DNA of 64,000 nt from Polytrichum commune (GCA_950295325.1 OX485805.1:14807501-14871500); one strand, 5' to 3'; positions 47,001 through 58,654 are shown, counted from the stretch's first letter. Notes: generated from the sequence alone by a model not told the origin. Numbers and translations: made by a program.

Positions 47001-47963
47001 AATCTAACCTTGTAATGACACGGTTTGCACAGGTAGGCTTTGTGCTGGACGAAGCCTTCCAGGGCTCCCCTGCATTGAGTATCCTCCAGTTGAGGAACTG
47101 CCAAAATTGCTATCCACATCTACCCAGCTACTGGCCGATTGAGTCTGTGAGACCTGACCACTGGAAGAAGTTTTGTATGCGCTTCCTTCAGTAGTTATAC
47201 ATGATTCTGACCAGCTACTTTCTGCTCTTTTAGCACTACCATGGCTCAAACTCAGTTCAGCAACAAAAGGAGACTCAGAACTTCCTTTCTTCAAGTCTCC
47301 CCTACTGCTTATGACTACTTCTCCAGGCTCTGCATACAATGAGGAGTTTTTTCCTGTGAATTTGCTAGGATTATCTATGATTAATTCCTCCTTGGCCAGA
47401 ACAGTATCTCTTGATTGACATTTTGAAGCTTTTGCAGCTCTCCAGAAAGCCAAAGATCGAGATGAGAAGACTCCTTTTGAGCTAGTCTGAGCTACAGACT
47501 TCTCTTTCTTTACATCTCCAATATCAAATCTGCTATGAAGGGTTCCTCCGAACACAGGTCCAGACCGTGTGCTGGTAGTGAACAATGGTCCTGAGTGGGT
47601 TTTGATACGACTCAAACCCAAGCCCAATCCAAATCCCTCCTCACCAAGATCAGCCTTTAAATCCGGTATGCTTTGGAACTTCCCTGGGGCTGATATTCGT
47701 CTCCCAATTTGTTCACATTCCTTCTCACTCCCACTTTTGTTCACACTGCCATCTTTGCTCCAACTGAACAGCCTTGTCAAGGTTCGTGTCTCACCATTCT
47801 CTTTCTTGAGAGGAGACATATGACCATCTTCTGTAACTTTACACACCTTTTTCTCCTCACTACCGTTCTTGACCTTAATCTTGTGCTCTTCCTTGGCAAC
47901 ATCTTTCTTCACTCCATTTTTTTTGGCAGTGAAGCCTATTCCCACTCTTCCAAACGGTCCCAT
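38063..47963 (-). CDS. IRE: IRE/IREH1-family AGC serine/threonine protein kinase, complete
   Basis: Eighteen exons, phases matching at every junction: 47009-47963, 46664-46755, 46274-46459, 44948-45939, 44313-44820, 43941-44113, 43445-43751, 43031-43123, 42781-42921, 42405-42497, 41773-41983, 40798-40883, 40535-40623, 40112-40163, 39775-39831, 39361-39525, 38667-38744, 38063-38143; 1452 codons plus TAA. The ATG at 47961-47963 has an in-frame TAA five codons upstream. Residues 1-349 are Ser/Lys-rich and disordered; 350-411 hold the family block [11 protein letters not shown] and [12 protein letters not shown]; about 412-700 is an IRE-specific region; a CxxC...HxxxC finger lies at 718-737 (CRIC, HSRLC). 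The kinase domain starts near 1042: GAFGRV 1051-1056, Lys1071, HRDLKPDN from 1163, DFG 1183-1185, APE 1241-1243, with an insert of about 50 residues between DFG and APE. The tail has FSFK and [13 protein letters not shown]. Arabidopsis IRE acts in root-hair tip growth. Orthology among IRE, IREH1, IRE3 and IRE4 is unresolved. The protein is longer than I recall for those (about 1070-1300). Confidence 0.96.
42037..42131. repeat. Perfect 44-bp inverted repeat with 7-nt loop in kinase intron 10
   Basis: The left arm 42037-42080 (GAATCCTAACCTCCAAACTT...TTGCTATCA) is matched without error by the right arm 42088-42131; the spacer is TATGTAG. The intron is 41984-42404, so the hairpin ends 54 bases from the exon 11 acceptor. 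Transcribed RNA would form an uninterrupted 44-bp stem. Confidence 0.97.
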
Positions 47964-48078
47964 ATGTATAACTTCTTATTTGGGACAAGAAGTGTGGCTA
48001 AAATTCCAGCTCAGCGACTTCTTGTGTAGACACTTACTTAAGAAGTGCACCGTGGCGCTACCTCAGGAGAATATCAGC
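47964..48078 (-). other. Probable 5' leader exon segment of the kinase gene
   Basis: Immediately upstream of the start codon, and bounded on the 5' side by an acceptor-like TTTTGCAG ending at 48079, in the TTATTTTGCAG arrangement expected for a leader intron. In-frame stop TAA at 47976-47978. A transcript would be needed to confirm. Confidence 0.4.
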
Positions 48079-50560
48079 CTGCAAAATTATTGACAGTTCA
48101 GAGAGAATATACTACAAGCCAGAAATGAGAAAAAAAGGATGAGCGAGAGATGTGGTCAAAAACTTCAGTCTAAACCCTGATTGTGTGTCTCGAACTATCA
48201 CATTATCAACCAATACTGGAGTGGATTAGCAACTCAATGTTCAAATGACAAGGTCGGCAGTAGATCAAGACCCACGTTCTATTCTATTATTTTCCGAGTC
48301 CACCTTGTACAAAACTCCTGCAAGTTTTATCCAAAAAAATAAATCCTTCTCCAAGCTACATAGTTTCCACTCAGGGGTCAGACACATATTAGACGCGAAT
48401 TATAGTAGAACCTCCAACTTAAAATTTGATGAATTAAGGAAGATCATCATACAGAAAAGCTCTACAAATCGAGCTGCTTGTTGAAATACAAGAGCAAGAG
48501 TTCCAAACAATACATGGTAGGCAGAAATTGGTCCTCTACTCTTTCTCCACTTATTTGTTGACGGCTTCAAGGATCCCAAAAACCCTTTTACAACTTGCAT
48601 AATGAACCAAAATCTTCACTTTCGATTTGACGGATCTTCTTCGCCTCTCATACGCCAAGGATTATATGTATTTAGAACCCTTTTGCGGCATGTGCTGGAA
48701 GACGCACAAAATTGGCACTCAACAAATTTCTTCTTCTGAACAGGATGGTAGTAGATATCGCCTGCTGCTCCTGACGATCTCTCCTGATGATCTCCTCCAA
48801 GATCCAGATGTGTGACTTCTGCACTGCTGGAATAAACCAAGAGTCTTGTGTGAAATTCAGCATATATTTCTTTGCTCAGCCAATCAAACCTGCCCTCTCC
48901 TAATCCAGAAACAAAGAAAGACTGCCACGAAGAATTGAACTTCTTGTTAAATTGTATGCTTCTGCTGCTCAAAAAAACCTACTCCGTTCTTGATCTCGTT
49001 CTTTTGTACCTCAAAAGAATCGCCGTTCCCATCCTATCCTATCCTTTTCTCTTCATGGTTAAAGACCGTATGAAACATTATTATTACTCACTCTACTACT
49101 CGGTTACTTATCTTGATCGGATATCTATATTTAAGTGGTAGATGATTAGGTGCAGATCTAAAAACGGACACTAGAAGACAGATGTTTCATAGGGATTGAA
49201 CTATATGCTCAAAATTTGCTAACGATTCCAGCTTCAACAATCAACAGAATTCATAACAATTCGAGATTAGCTCCAAAACCTTTGCGACTGATCATGGCTT
49301 GTTCACATATATTTGTGGACGCACCGAAATATCGACCTCGCCAATCCCAGTAGTATAAGGTAGCAAACAACCCAAAGTAAGTAACCAAATAAGTTCCATC
49401 CACCTTACTGCGTGTAGGCTTCGGCTTCTTCTTGTTGTGGAACACAAATCCATCGAAACTTCTTGATGATAATCTCTGTTCTTAAAGAATCTCTACGCCA
49501 GTTTCTTGTCGCCGTACCTTCATCCTCGCTCGCTTCAAGATATCTGCATAAACCGCAGTCGCGATCCAAGCCACTTGCTTCCCTTGACCCGTAACAAGCA
49601 GCAACTTCGCGCCTGCTCCTCTTGCTTTACCACTACTTATTCCTTCTTCCAGGATTCAACCTCGAATCGTTCGTCTTCCTCCCTGTACTACTACTACTAC
49701 TACACGTGGACGCAAGTACCATCGACGAAACGAAGCACAACCAATTCAATCGCCTAAATTAGCATCCATCCAACCTTCCTCCTCCCGAATTCCCATGCCC
49801 ACTCCAATCCAATCCAATCCTCTCCTCTCTCGTCGTCAAATTCATAAAGACCTTCATCATCACCACCTTCCCTCCCCACGACGTTCACGAGGCGATCCCT
49901 TCACTCCTCTCCAACAACATCTTGATAATTCTTCAAACTCCGCCTGAAGAAGAGATTCGCTTCGTTCCTCAATGCTGAATGACGACGCGGCGCTTCTCTA
50001 TCCATCGAGAAATCAGTCAATCAATCAATCAACCAATCATTCACTCAAGCAGGTACTGATTCGGATCAATCCACCCCCAGGCTATTGATCCGAACAGGAA
50101 TCAAATCAAGATTCGATAGTCAAGACCACATGGCAACCTCCCACTCACGGGCCTCATGAGGGGCTCCAACCTTCCCCCCCTACCTACCTCCAGCTCTGCA
50201 AACCGCAAATTCACCTCAAATTGAATAACCTCTGCACCCGAAAGATCTCAAAAGAAAGATAAAATTGAACGCAACATGGTTCGTTTGCTGTGTAGGCAAA
50301 TCCGCCGAGCGAGCACGACGATAGCTCCGCCATATTTTTGCATCGTCACAGCTGCGAGTCTGCCATTTTGGCCCATTTTCGCTCTGGTTTTGCTCTGTTT
50401 TGGGTGCTATTTTTCGAGGCGCTCGGGCGGTGGGGCCCCAGTTCTGAGCTGTGGAGAGGGGGCGATGGCGATGCCCATGCCTTGGCCCTCGCCAAAACCC
50501 TAACCTCGGTAACCTCTTGTGGATGGGTGACCTCATCATACCGTATTCTCATCCACCTCC
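48079..50560 (-). promoter_or_regulatory. Probable leader intron, 5' UTR and promoter region of the kinase gene
   Basis: The GC-richer, purine-rich (minus strand) stretch 49500-50510 looks like a plant 5' UTR and promoter, unlike the AT-rich intergenic DNA. It includes simple runs (TAC)n near 49688 and (AATC)n near 50015, and a short minus frame at 49901-50005 beginning MDREAPRRH. An ATG-less minus frame at 48616-48972 stays open for over 110 codons but matches nothing I know. A dispersed-repeat fragment lies at 49130-49260. Confidence 0.35.
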
Positions 50561-52375
50561 GTGGATGAATTTCATTCATCCCTCCATCTAAAGCCTTGGG
50601 CCCTCATCACAAAATTTTGACACCAATCATTGCTTCCACTTGAACGATGCCACATACGTACTTAGAGATCCCAATCCCACACAAACCGAGAAATCTCCCG
50701 ATGCTCAAGTCATCACGACTAGGTAAGGTATGTGGGGTTATTTGGTTCATTTTTCATCTCCTCCAACTTCAACCAATTAGATATACACAACAAAACACTC
50801 AAGTTGCATTCGCAAATCTACGATGACTCGTCTGCAAAAACCGGCTCGAAAATCGGACCCACCTTGATTTAGTTATGGTTGTCGGAAGTACGTGTTTGTT
50901 GATGTTTTAACTGAATACATAGGTCCTCCCAACTGTGTTCACTATCGAGTGTAGAGTATTGTAGATATTCATATTTGAAGGTGCAGTCCAATCTTTTTTC
51001 AAACACGTGTCTTTATGATGTTTGCTCTTTGATCCTCACTGGATCACATACTAATTGAATATAGGAATCTATAAGAAAACGAGCCACTTAAGACCCATCT
51101 ATCTTATAAGCTTAGGACCTTTCTATACACGTGACAAAGGTCTTGTGAGAACAAATGATTTCTTGTGGTCACGGTTGGCAAGTTTGAAGCCCTTACCAAG
51201 AGAGACTCACATCAATTTTAGAGAACTTTGGTCACATAATATAGTGGAAAGCGGACTTACAGTAGTGATTTTTTATTGAATACATTTTCAAAATATAACA
51301 TATAATAATAAAAGTTGTAACAATTAAAATATGTTAAAAATAAGTTTGTCTTATTGGTCACATTTGCATTTTCTTGAAACAATGACTTGATCTTATACCC
51401 AAGCTCGAAGATTGGTTTCTTGAACTAGGAGGGGTATATATACTCCTGAGTGGAGACCAATGAGATTCGACAAGAAAGTGGTGGTCATCAAATTAACACC
51501 ACTTCAATTTTGCATACACTGGATTTGAACCATGGTGTAAACTCCTTGGGTCCAACTTTTCGCTCTCTGACAATTTGAATGCTTGTACTTGGGGTCAGTT
51601 TGGTTTCGAACCTTAGTTGTAAACCCACTTAAAATGTGTACATAAATTGATCACACTTAGATAGGACGGGGTTTCAATGGTTAGTTTTTCTTTACTAACC
51701 CACTTCTCATGGGGATATGAAACACATGACTACTGTAGTACGAGATAATCAAAAGAAAAATAAATCAAAACAACACCACAACTACTTTCTTCATAATTTT
51801 AGCAGAGTACACATAAACATCTTATTCATTATCAAAGTGAAACATTCTCGTACTCATTAAATGTTCACATAACCCCCTGCCCCCTCCCCGCGCGATTACA
51901 TTGACTATTGAACCCAAAATAGTCATTACATTTTGAGCACGCACTCCAATCTCTTTGAAACACATGTCTTCTTGTTATCCATTCTTTAAAATGTGCATCG
52001 ACTCACATACCACTCAAACATAGTGTCCGATTAACATAAGAAGACTAACCGAATTAGGCACGTCTAAGTTACCTCATGCTGTACTAGATGCAATCTACAA
52101 CTTCAGTGTAGTCACAGTAAGAATGAACAGAATCGAAGAAAGGGATGAAACCCAAAGGAAGATCATCCAAGTGGATCCAGGTAACAGTTTAACGAATTCT
52201 CACTGGTCCCCTCCGAAATGTACGTGGCATGAACATATTGGTACAACCCGCTTGGAAATAGAATTATGGGTAATGGCTAACAAGGAGAGCCGAGTGAACT
52301 TACCATGTGATTGCGGCTCCAAATTAGAAAGTGCAAGCAAGGATGAGATGAGCATTAAGGAGTCACTAGCTACAC
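50561..52375. other. Gene-free stretch
   Basis: Contains a GAAAACGAGCCACTTAA block near 51075 shared with 22050, and sequence at 51840-52050 related, in reverse, to 59540-59770. A plus frame at 52123-52398 (91 codons, CDCGSKLES) is unrecognised and its 3' end is cut by the insertion at 52379. Confidence 0.35.
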
Positions 52376-52378
52376 TAA

Positions 52379-52855
52379 GGGCCACTTCACACACATGACT
52401 GAGAGCCCATGACCAATACACTTCAAGCACTCTCATTGGTGGACAAGGCGGAGCCGGTCCAAGTTCACTTCACACTACACTTAAGGGACCAACAAAGTAT
52501 GTGAATGCAAGATGGATGTAAAGTCTACATGGATCATGTTTCATGGTCACTTGGATTATTTTTTTAAACTGTCTCTTGGAGGTAGGTCTAACACAAAATT
52601 GGGAGACCATGGCACTCTGAACGCTCACAACCATTGATTTATTCTATTTTATCATGCGTGAGGACTCTCATGAATAAAAAATCGTTGAAATAGCATTCGG
52701 TTGAGGGCCCGGTGACATATGACTTCACACTACACTCAAGGGTCTCTGACCACACGACATGAGTTTGGAGGTGTGTTGGGACGGCCTTTGGACACTTTCT
52801 TTTAGGCTCTCACAATTTCTTGGTCACGGCTCTTGGCTTGTGTGTGAAGTGGCCC
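52379..52855 (+). mobile_element. PIF/Harbinger-like (Tourist) MITE, copy 1, TAA target duplication
   Basis: TAA flanks it at 52376-52378 and 52856-52858. The ends GGGCCACTTCACACACATGA and, inward from the right, GGGCCACTTCACACACAAGC are inverted repeats. Inner blocks such as GGCGGAGCCGGTCCAAGTTC and CTCTTGGAGGTAGG recur in three further copies. GGGC ends with a TAA duplication fit PIF/Harbinger. Confidence 0.88.
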
Positions 52856-52927
52856 TAAATATCGTAATCCTTTGTCTTATGGTATTTTATTGTCACAATG
52901 GTATCTTTTCTAATAACACTTCTTAGG

Positions 52928-53353
52928 GTCACTTCACACATGAGACCGAGAGCCCGTGACCATTAATTACACTTCAAGCACTCTCATTGGTGGAAAAGGG
53001 TGGAGCCGGTCCAAGTTGGCTACCTCAAACTACGCTTGAGGGACCAACGGAGTATGTGAATGCACGATGGATGGAAAGTCTACATGGATTCCTTCCTACA
53101 TGGCATCGAATGGATCGTGTTTCATGGTCACTTGGACTATTTTTAAGAACCGCCTCTTGGAGGTAGGCCCAACATAAAACTGGGAGACCATGGTACTCCA
53201 AACGCTCACATCCGTTGATTGATTCTATTTTATCATGTGCGAGGACCCGCATGAATAGAAATTTATGGAAATAGCATTTGGTTGAGGGTCCGGTCACATA
53301 TGACTTCACACTACATTGAGGATCCATGACCACACTTCATGATTTTGGAGGCC
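52928..53353 (+). mobile_element. Tourist-like MITE, copy 2, right end missing
   Basis: Starts after TTA (52925-52927) with GGGTCACTTCACACATGAG and follows copy 1 through CCACACTTCATGATTTTGGA to about 53353, where the last 100 or so bases are absent. The next element begins within about 20 bases, so a later insertion or deletion removed the end. Confidence 0.75.
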
Positions 53354-53374
53354 CACGAGGCGAAGGATTCGTGG

Positions 53375-53613
53375 TGAGAGGGACTTATCGTATACGAGCA
53401 TACCTTTTGTTCATTCAATATAAGTAGCTTGAAATAGTATGCAACACAAGGGGCTACATTCTTGTTTGCTATGACACCGAAATAAGTTTCAAACACCGCA
53501 AATAATTTTAATCCAAGTCATTTGAGATGAATCGGCCTTAAGATTTTATAGGGTCATGTTTTGTGTTGAATGTATGAGAGATATGTTCGTATGTGACAAT
53601 ATTCTCTTGCCAT
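53375..53613. mobile_element. TIR element with GGACTTATCGTATACGAG ends (copy 3)
   Basis: The left end GAGAGGGACTTATCGTATAC matches the family at 3815-4041. The interior keeps GAAATAGTATGCA, CAAGTCATTTGAGATGAATC, and the right end keeps TGTTGAATGTATGAGAG and TCGTATG. The ends are more diverged than in copy 1. Confidence 0.5.
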
Positions 53614-53724
53614 CATTTATGGTGTTGTGTAAAGTTATTCATTGTGAAAGTGAAAACTCAAAAAGCTAATGTGGAGCCTTTAAACAACTACTTTTGGATG
53701 CTTTGGTCACAAAAAAGGATGGTT

Positions 53725-54410
53725 TTAAAGACCCCAAAGTAGTATGATGGGTTTAATTGGAGCCCATACATACACAGCGGATGAGTTTACCTCCCATGAA
53801 ATGCAATAAATGCTATTTTTGAGTCTAGGTTCCCAAAAGGCTTCTGGGACTAAAAGTACATCACGATATGATGTCAAAAAGGCTAATTCTGTAGAGTGAC
53901 AGAGTGCAATGGCCTTGAATTCAACTCGATGGTCCAATTGGGAGAGAAAAATTATGATTGCCTAGTACTACATGTTCAAATAGGGAAAGAAATACATATC
54001 TCCAATGGAGTTGTAGAGGGGACATTGTAACACCAAGTGTACATCACTTTCAACTACATTGTAAAAGCAAAAGTGGCATGATGTGTTATCTTTAGGGATT
54101 GGGATAGTCAACCACCACCTCAATTCAATGGCAAGTCTATGATCTGAAATGTGGTGAGCAACAATGATTTTGGGCTGGGGTGGGGTCAATTGTTGCTTCG
54201 AGTACAATTCACACTCATAGTTGAGAAAGTCCTCAAGGTGAAGGTAATGTAAATTCCCCACGAGGTGGAAAGAGTTCCACTCTTTAGCAAGAAAGGTCTC
54301 CCTAAGAGCATCGAACGTGGTTTTTGGCGGTGTCAGGATGTCATGGGTTTTCCATTGAGGTAGACCCCATTATGCCTTCCAAACGCTTATCATGTCATGC
54401 CAGGTATCAA
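53725..54410 (-). pseudogene. Decayed LINE-type retrotransposon C-terminus (zf-RVT region)
   Basis: Reading leftwards from about 54410: WHDMISVWKA, stop, WGLPQWKTHDILTPPKTTF, ALRETFLAKEWNSFHLVGNL, then HHISDHRLAIELRWW, CHFCFYNVVESDVHLVLQCP and LYNSI. The SHRLAIE, CxxC, H, C arrangement is that of the zinc-binding domain after reverse transcriptase in plant LINEs. A further piece at 53725-53937 (ALCHSTELAFL) continues in another frame. At least one in-frame stop and a frameshift break it, and no reverse transcriptase core remains. Confidence 0.65.
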
Positions 54411-54723
54411 ATCAAATCCATGTGTCAGCTAGGTGTCGAGAAGTGAGGTTGTTAGATTGACCAACCGAGACGAGGGTAGGTGGGTGAGTTGTTGATGGAA
54501 ACCTATAGCTGCTTAAAGTGCACTTAAATTGTGGGGAGCTCTCAATTTTTTACCAACAAAATATGGTAAGTTGTCAAAAAAATAACACACTTTGACACAA
54601 GACATCGTAAGTATCCTCATGCCTTTCTCAAGATCTTTGTAGGATATGTGAAAGTTGGAAGCACCAAACCTTTGAATATAATATGGGACCTGGATTCTTA
54701 ACACAATGGGACTCCAACTAATT

Positions 54724-54938
54724 TACCAAAAATAATATTTAGTATCACTTACTATTTTGATTTACACAATGCTATATCTTTTGACTATTCATTTAGTTTT
54801 ACCAAGTAAAGTTGTTTATGTACTATAATGTCCAAACAACCAATTTAATTTTTTTTGGTAAAATATGAGTTTTTGAGTCTATAGATATACCCTTGCATAA
54901 TTCTAATTGGTAAGTGATGCTAAATATCATATTTAGTG
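54724..54938. mobile_element. TA-flanked foldback MITE, sister of 17039-17271
   Basis: TA at 54722-54723 and 54939-54940. Arms: TAATATTTAGTATCACTTAC at the left, GGTAAGTGATGCTAAATATC then ATATTTAGTG at the right. The centre shares AATGTCCAAACAACCAATT with 17160-17180. Confidence 0.75.
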
Positions 54939-55084
54939 TACTTCTTTCCTCGAGATGACCATCAAACTTTTTATACTTACATGCAATTCATGGTTTTTTT
55001 CTTGATGGCTCAAAGTAGCCATGCGAGTAGAGAACAACCCCAAAGTATAATCTGTATTCATGGGTTATATTGATTTGGTCCTTA

Positions 55085-55675
55085 CATACAGAGAGATTAA
55101 ATTATCATATACAAACATACCTTTGATTCATCCAACATAAAAGCCTTGAAATAGCATACATTCTAGGAGTTATTTTTCAAAGTCAATTTGACATTGAGAT
55201 TACACTAAATAGTTATATTATGTGGGTTACAATAATTTTATAGAGCCCATGCTGATTGTCATAATGGAAATTAATGTGGGCCATATTAATTTTCAGCCCC
55301 AACTAAATTTTTAGAATAGAATTAGCATGGGCCACAATAATTGTTTTCTCTGGAACATTAATGTGGGCGATTGTTTGTTTTATTTTTTGCTACTTTTGAT
55401 TGAAAATGACAATTTTATTTTATGTAAGGTGTTGGTCATAAGTTTTCATGAAGACTTAGGGAAGAGTTGGTCTCTTGGACCGACAATAATTCCACCTTTT
55501 ATTTCTGCACTAGTTTTCCACCACATTAATAGGACTATTTGGTGTAATTTCAAATACCCCAAATTAGCATACTTGAGGTCGTTGGAGATGAATTGACAAC
55601 AAACCTATAAGGTGTCAAGTGTATATGTTGGATGGATAAGAGGTACATTCGTATACGATAATTCCCCCTCTCCCT
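55085..55675. mobile_element. TIR element (GGAATTATCG family, copy 4) split by a MITE
   Basis: The left end AAATTATCATATACAAACAT then TTCATCCAACATAAAAGCC and the right end TATATGTTGGATGGATAAGA then ATACGATAATTCCCCCTC are inverted. The interior is interrupted at 55203-55535; the flanks on either side continue the family sequence. Confidence 0.6.
55203..55535. mobile_element. TA-flanked CACTAAATAG MITE nested in 55085-55675
   Basis: TA at 55201-55202 and 55536-55537. The left end CACTAAATAGTTATATT and, inward from the right, CACCAAATAGTCCTATT are inverted repeats. A second inverted pair inside carries GTGGGCCA blocks. Confidence 0.7.
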
Positions 55676-55679
55676 TACA

Positions 55680-56588
55680 TAGACACCTTAGACCCCAAGC
55701 CACATGGTATGTTTGCAAGAAAGCCATTAAGCCATGGCTCTTGATCATCTTTCACTTCTCATTAGTTGAGAGTGTCACAAGCCCTTGCTTTCAGTTTACA
55801 CAATAGTGGTTTTGAACCATAGCCCATAACATTTTTTGTGTATGAAAAATCTACATGGAATCCCACATGGTAAGTATGGACAATGTTGGCCGGGATTGTA
55901 GGATGGCTCTTGAAGGTAGGCATAGTGGGATTGACAGTAAGCCTTGCATGACAACCCATAAAAACTTGTTGAAAATTACATATTTTGATATCATTCATGT
56001 TCAATTGAGAATGCAATTTTTGGAGCTATTGTAGAAGGTTGCTTTATATGTAAGTAGTGTGCAATATCTTTATTGTATAGTATTTATTTTATTCCGTGCA
56101 ATATTTTTTCTATTGTGTAGTAAGCAAAACCAATATTTCTAATTCATAAATCGTGAATGCTCAAAACTTGTTAACATTCAAGAGCTACTAACACCAATAC
56201 ATAAACAAAACTACTAAAACTTACTTTATTTTCTTCTTTATGATGCAATCTCATAATAATCAAAATATTGTGAGGTTTTTTTACGATCCCATTTGGGTTT
56301 AACACTAAGGGCTTGTGCCCTCCAAAAGACTTTGGCTAAGACACATACCCTAACTACTATTGCTCAATCACTGAACATTATTCAGCTGCAACATCCGTTC
56401 CATTCTAATAATAACGTCACATTGCTTCACCCGAGTTTTTCAGCATGAATATGCCAACGCAATGCTCCGTTGTGAGGATGAAACATAGCATAGTTATGAA
56501 TAGAATCTGACTCGTTCTCAACCCCACCCATGTACATACTCAGTTGAATAATGTTTTGGTGAAAGCTTATAATTAAAAGAATCGACAC
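55680..56588. other. Gene-free stretch
   Basis: No gene is recognised. Near 56360-56420 a GAACATTATTCAGCTGCAAC block matches the border of the 15630/30268 repeat. Confidence 0.35.
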
Positions 56589-56590
56589 AT

Positions 56591-57087
56591 GGCCACTTCA
56601 CACACGAGCCAAGAGCTATGACCATGAAATTGTGAGAGCCCGAAAGAAAGTGTCCAAAGGCTGTCCCAAGACACCTCCAAAATCATGTAGTGTGGTCACG
56701 GACCTTTGAGTGTGGTGTAAAGTCATATGTAACCGGGCCCTCGACCAAATGCTATTTCGATGAATTTCTATTCATGCGGGTCCTCACACATGATAAAATA
56801 GAATAAATCAACGGTTGTGAGCGTTTGGAGTGTCATGGTCTCTTGGTTTTGTGTTAGGCCTACCTCCAAGAGGTGGTTTTTGAAAATAATCCAAGTGACC
56901 ATGAAACATGATCCATTTGATACCATGTAGGAATCCATGTACACTTCACATCCATCTTGCACCCACATACTCCGTTGGTCCCTAAAGCATAGTGTGAAGC
57001 GAACTTGGACTGGCTCCGCCTTTTCCACCATTGAGAGTGCTTGAAGTGTAATGGTCACGGGCTCTCAATGTTGTGTGTGAAGGGTCC
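56591..57087 (-). mobile_element. Tourist-like MITE, copy 3, reverse orientation
   Basis: Runs from GGCCACTTCACACACGAGCC to GTGTGTGAAGGGTCC and is the reverse complement of copy 1 throughout, including GGTAGGCC / GGCCTACCTCCAAGAGG and the GCTCCGCC block. No clear TAA duplication remains. Confidence 0.8.
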
Positions 57088-57104
57088 TCACCATTACAAG
57101 GTCA

Positions 57105-57637
57105 CAACTCTTGACTCTAATCCAAAGGCCATACCATGGGTGTTGGGAAAGTCATTTTACATAGTCACGGGCCGTCAAGCATAGTGTGAAGTGAGAATGG
57201 ACCATGTTGCGGGACCATTGCATATTTTGTTGGTGGAAAAGAGGGGAGGATTTGGTTTAATATACCATGTCTCAAACTCTACCAATTTAAGAGACTCACT
57301 CGGTGGTGTTTGTCTGTTATGGAATTCGCCTTGCAATTTGTCATGAAATATGTCATGTTGGGAAAACATTAAAAAAAGGCACGGTCTCCTGGAATTTGCG
57401 TGAGATCCACCTCTTGAAGGTGTGCCTAACGAAAATTCCAGGAGACCATGAAACCTTATCCATAATCCGCCATGTAGGATTCCATGTAAACATTTCATCC
57501 ATGAAGTCGTCTTTGGACCTTGAGGCCTTCACCTTCGTGTGTGAAGTGAACTTGGACGGTCTCCGCCCTTTCAACCAATGAGAGAGCTCTTAGATTACAA
57601 CGATCACGGGCCTTCAGTCTTGTGGGTGAAGTGGCCC
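57105..57637 (-). mobile_element. Tourist-like MITE, copy 4, diverged, reverse orientation
   Basis: The right end reads GTGGGTGAAGTGGCCC followed by TTA (57638-57640). Inner blocks CCAAAGGCCAT, GGTCTCCGCC and CATGTAGGATTCCATGT follow the family. An extra inverted repeat (GGTCTCCTGGAATTT and AAATTCCAGGAGACC, near 57386 and 57433) distinguishes it. The left end runs into copy 3 and is not resolved. Confidence 0.65.
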
Positions 57638-57640
57638 TTA

Positions 57641-58188
57641 ATGGTTGACAAGAAGATCGATCGGCAAAGATTGGCTCTAAAGAGAATGATGTAAGATAAG
57701 CTCCAAGCGATGTCGGATTGGATTAGACTAGCTAGTCACAACACACATCGTCCAAATAAATTTTATTTATTAATTCATTCCTTTATAACATATTTAATCA
57801 CTTTGTGATGGCGTGGCGGTCGGTCGGTTGCTTGTCGTGATGAGAAGAAGTTATTTTGGGTCCATAGCCAAAGTGGCTAATCTTGGCGTAAGTTAATGTG
57901 GCTTTGAGTGCACAAAGGTTGCTAATCTTGACCCACTTGGGGCCAACGGAAGTAGGCCATGTGGGGGAATGCGAGTTCCTCTATAGTTTAGTTGACATCC
58001 CACCACTTGGCATCACTAAAATAAGGCCATGTGGGGAACTAAACTAGTCTAATGTTAGTGGGTGTGATGTGGGCAAGCTTGGAGTCTTCCCGAGGCATAA
58101 CTAATAACTAATCCGATGCCCTTGGCCCCGCCACTTTTGTCGTGAAGTTAGGCCACCAATAAATGGGGGCGAATTTGAGAAGGATAGA
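57641..58188. other. Gene-free stretch
   Basis: Contains several imperfect repeats of AGGCCATGTGGGG and TGGCTAATCTTG between 57840 and 58040, but no gene or clear transposon end. Confidence 0.35.
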
Positions 58189-58189
58189 G

Positions 58190-58590
58190 TAGAGGAGCCC
58201 TTAACCGATCGCTTTAGCGAATCTTCGCTAGATATGGAGAAGTGTTAATGTGGTGCAAATTTGCTATGGTGGGAAGATAGACATCAAGAGGACTGCACAA
58301 ATTTTGGTGGTTTTATTTCTTGAATTGAAAGTACTGTAAGTTTTTTAAGTAAATAGATTGGCCTAAACATGTTACCAGTGTCTAGAGTTTGCCATAACCA
58401 CTTGCTTTTAATTGTTCATTCCTCCTCATTTCATCGCTCAAAATGTGGAGATCTGTCATGACACTTTGGGGTTTGGCTTGATTGAAGTTAAGTTTCACCT
58501 TGATCGAAGTTGAGTCCCAACGTTATCAAAGTTCTGGTAGCTTGTAGATTGTTGATGGGGGTTTTGATATGGAATAGGCGCCTCCACTAT
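58190..58590 (+). repeat. TAGAGGCGCC-bounded repeat, forward copy
   Basis: Left edge TAGAGGAGCCCTTAACCGATC, right edge GGAATAGGCGCCTCCACTAT. Same order of internal blocks as 35891-36388 without its internal duplication. Confidence 0.6.
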
Positions 58591-58654
58591 AACTAGTCGA
58601 AGTTCAAGACATCAAGAAAATTACCGATCTTTTCAGAGGGATATGTAGAATATA

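Noticed and set aside
48616-48972. 118-codon minus open frame upstream of the kinase
   Set aside because: It begins with TTG, has no ATG and no recognisable motif. It is more likely leader or intron.
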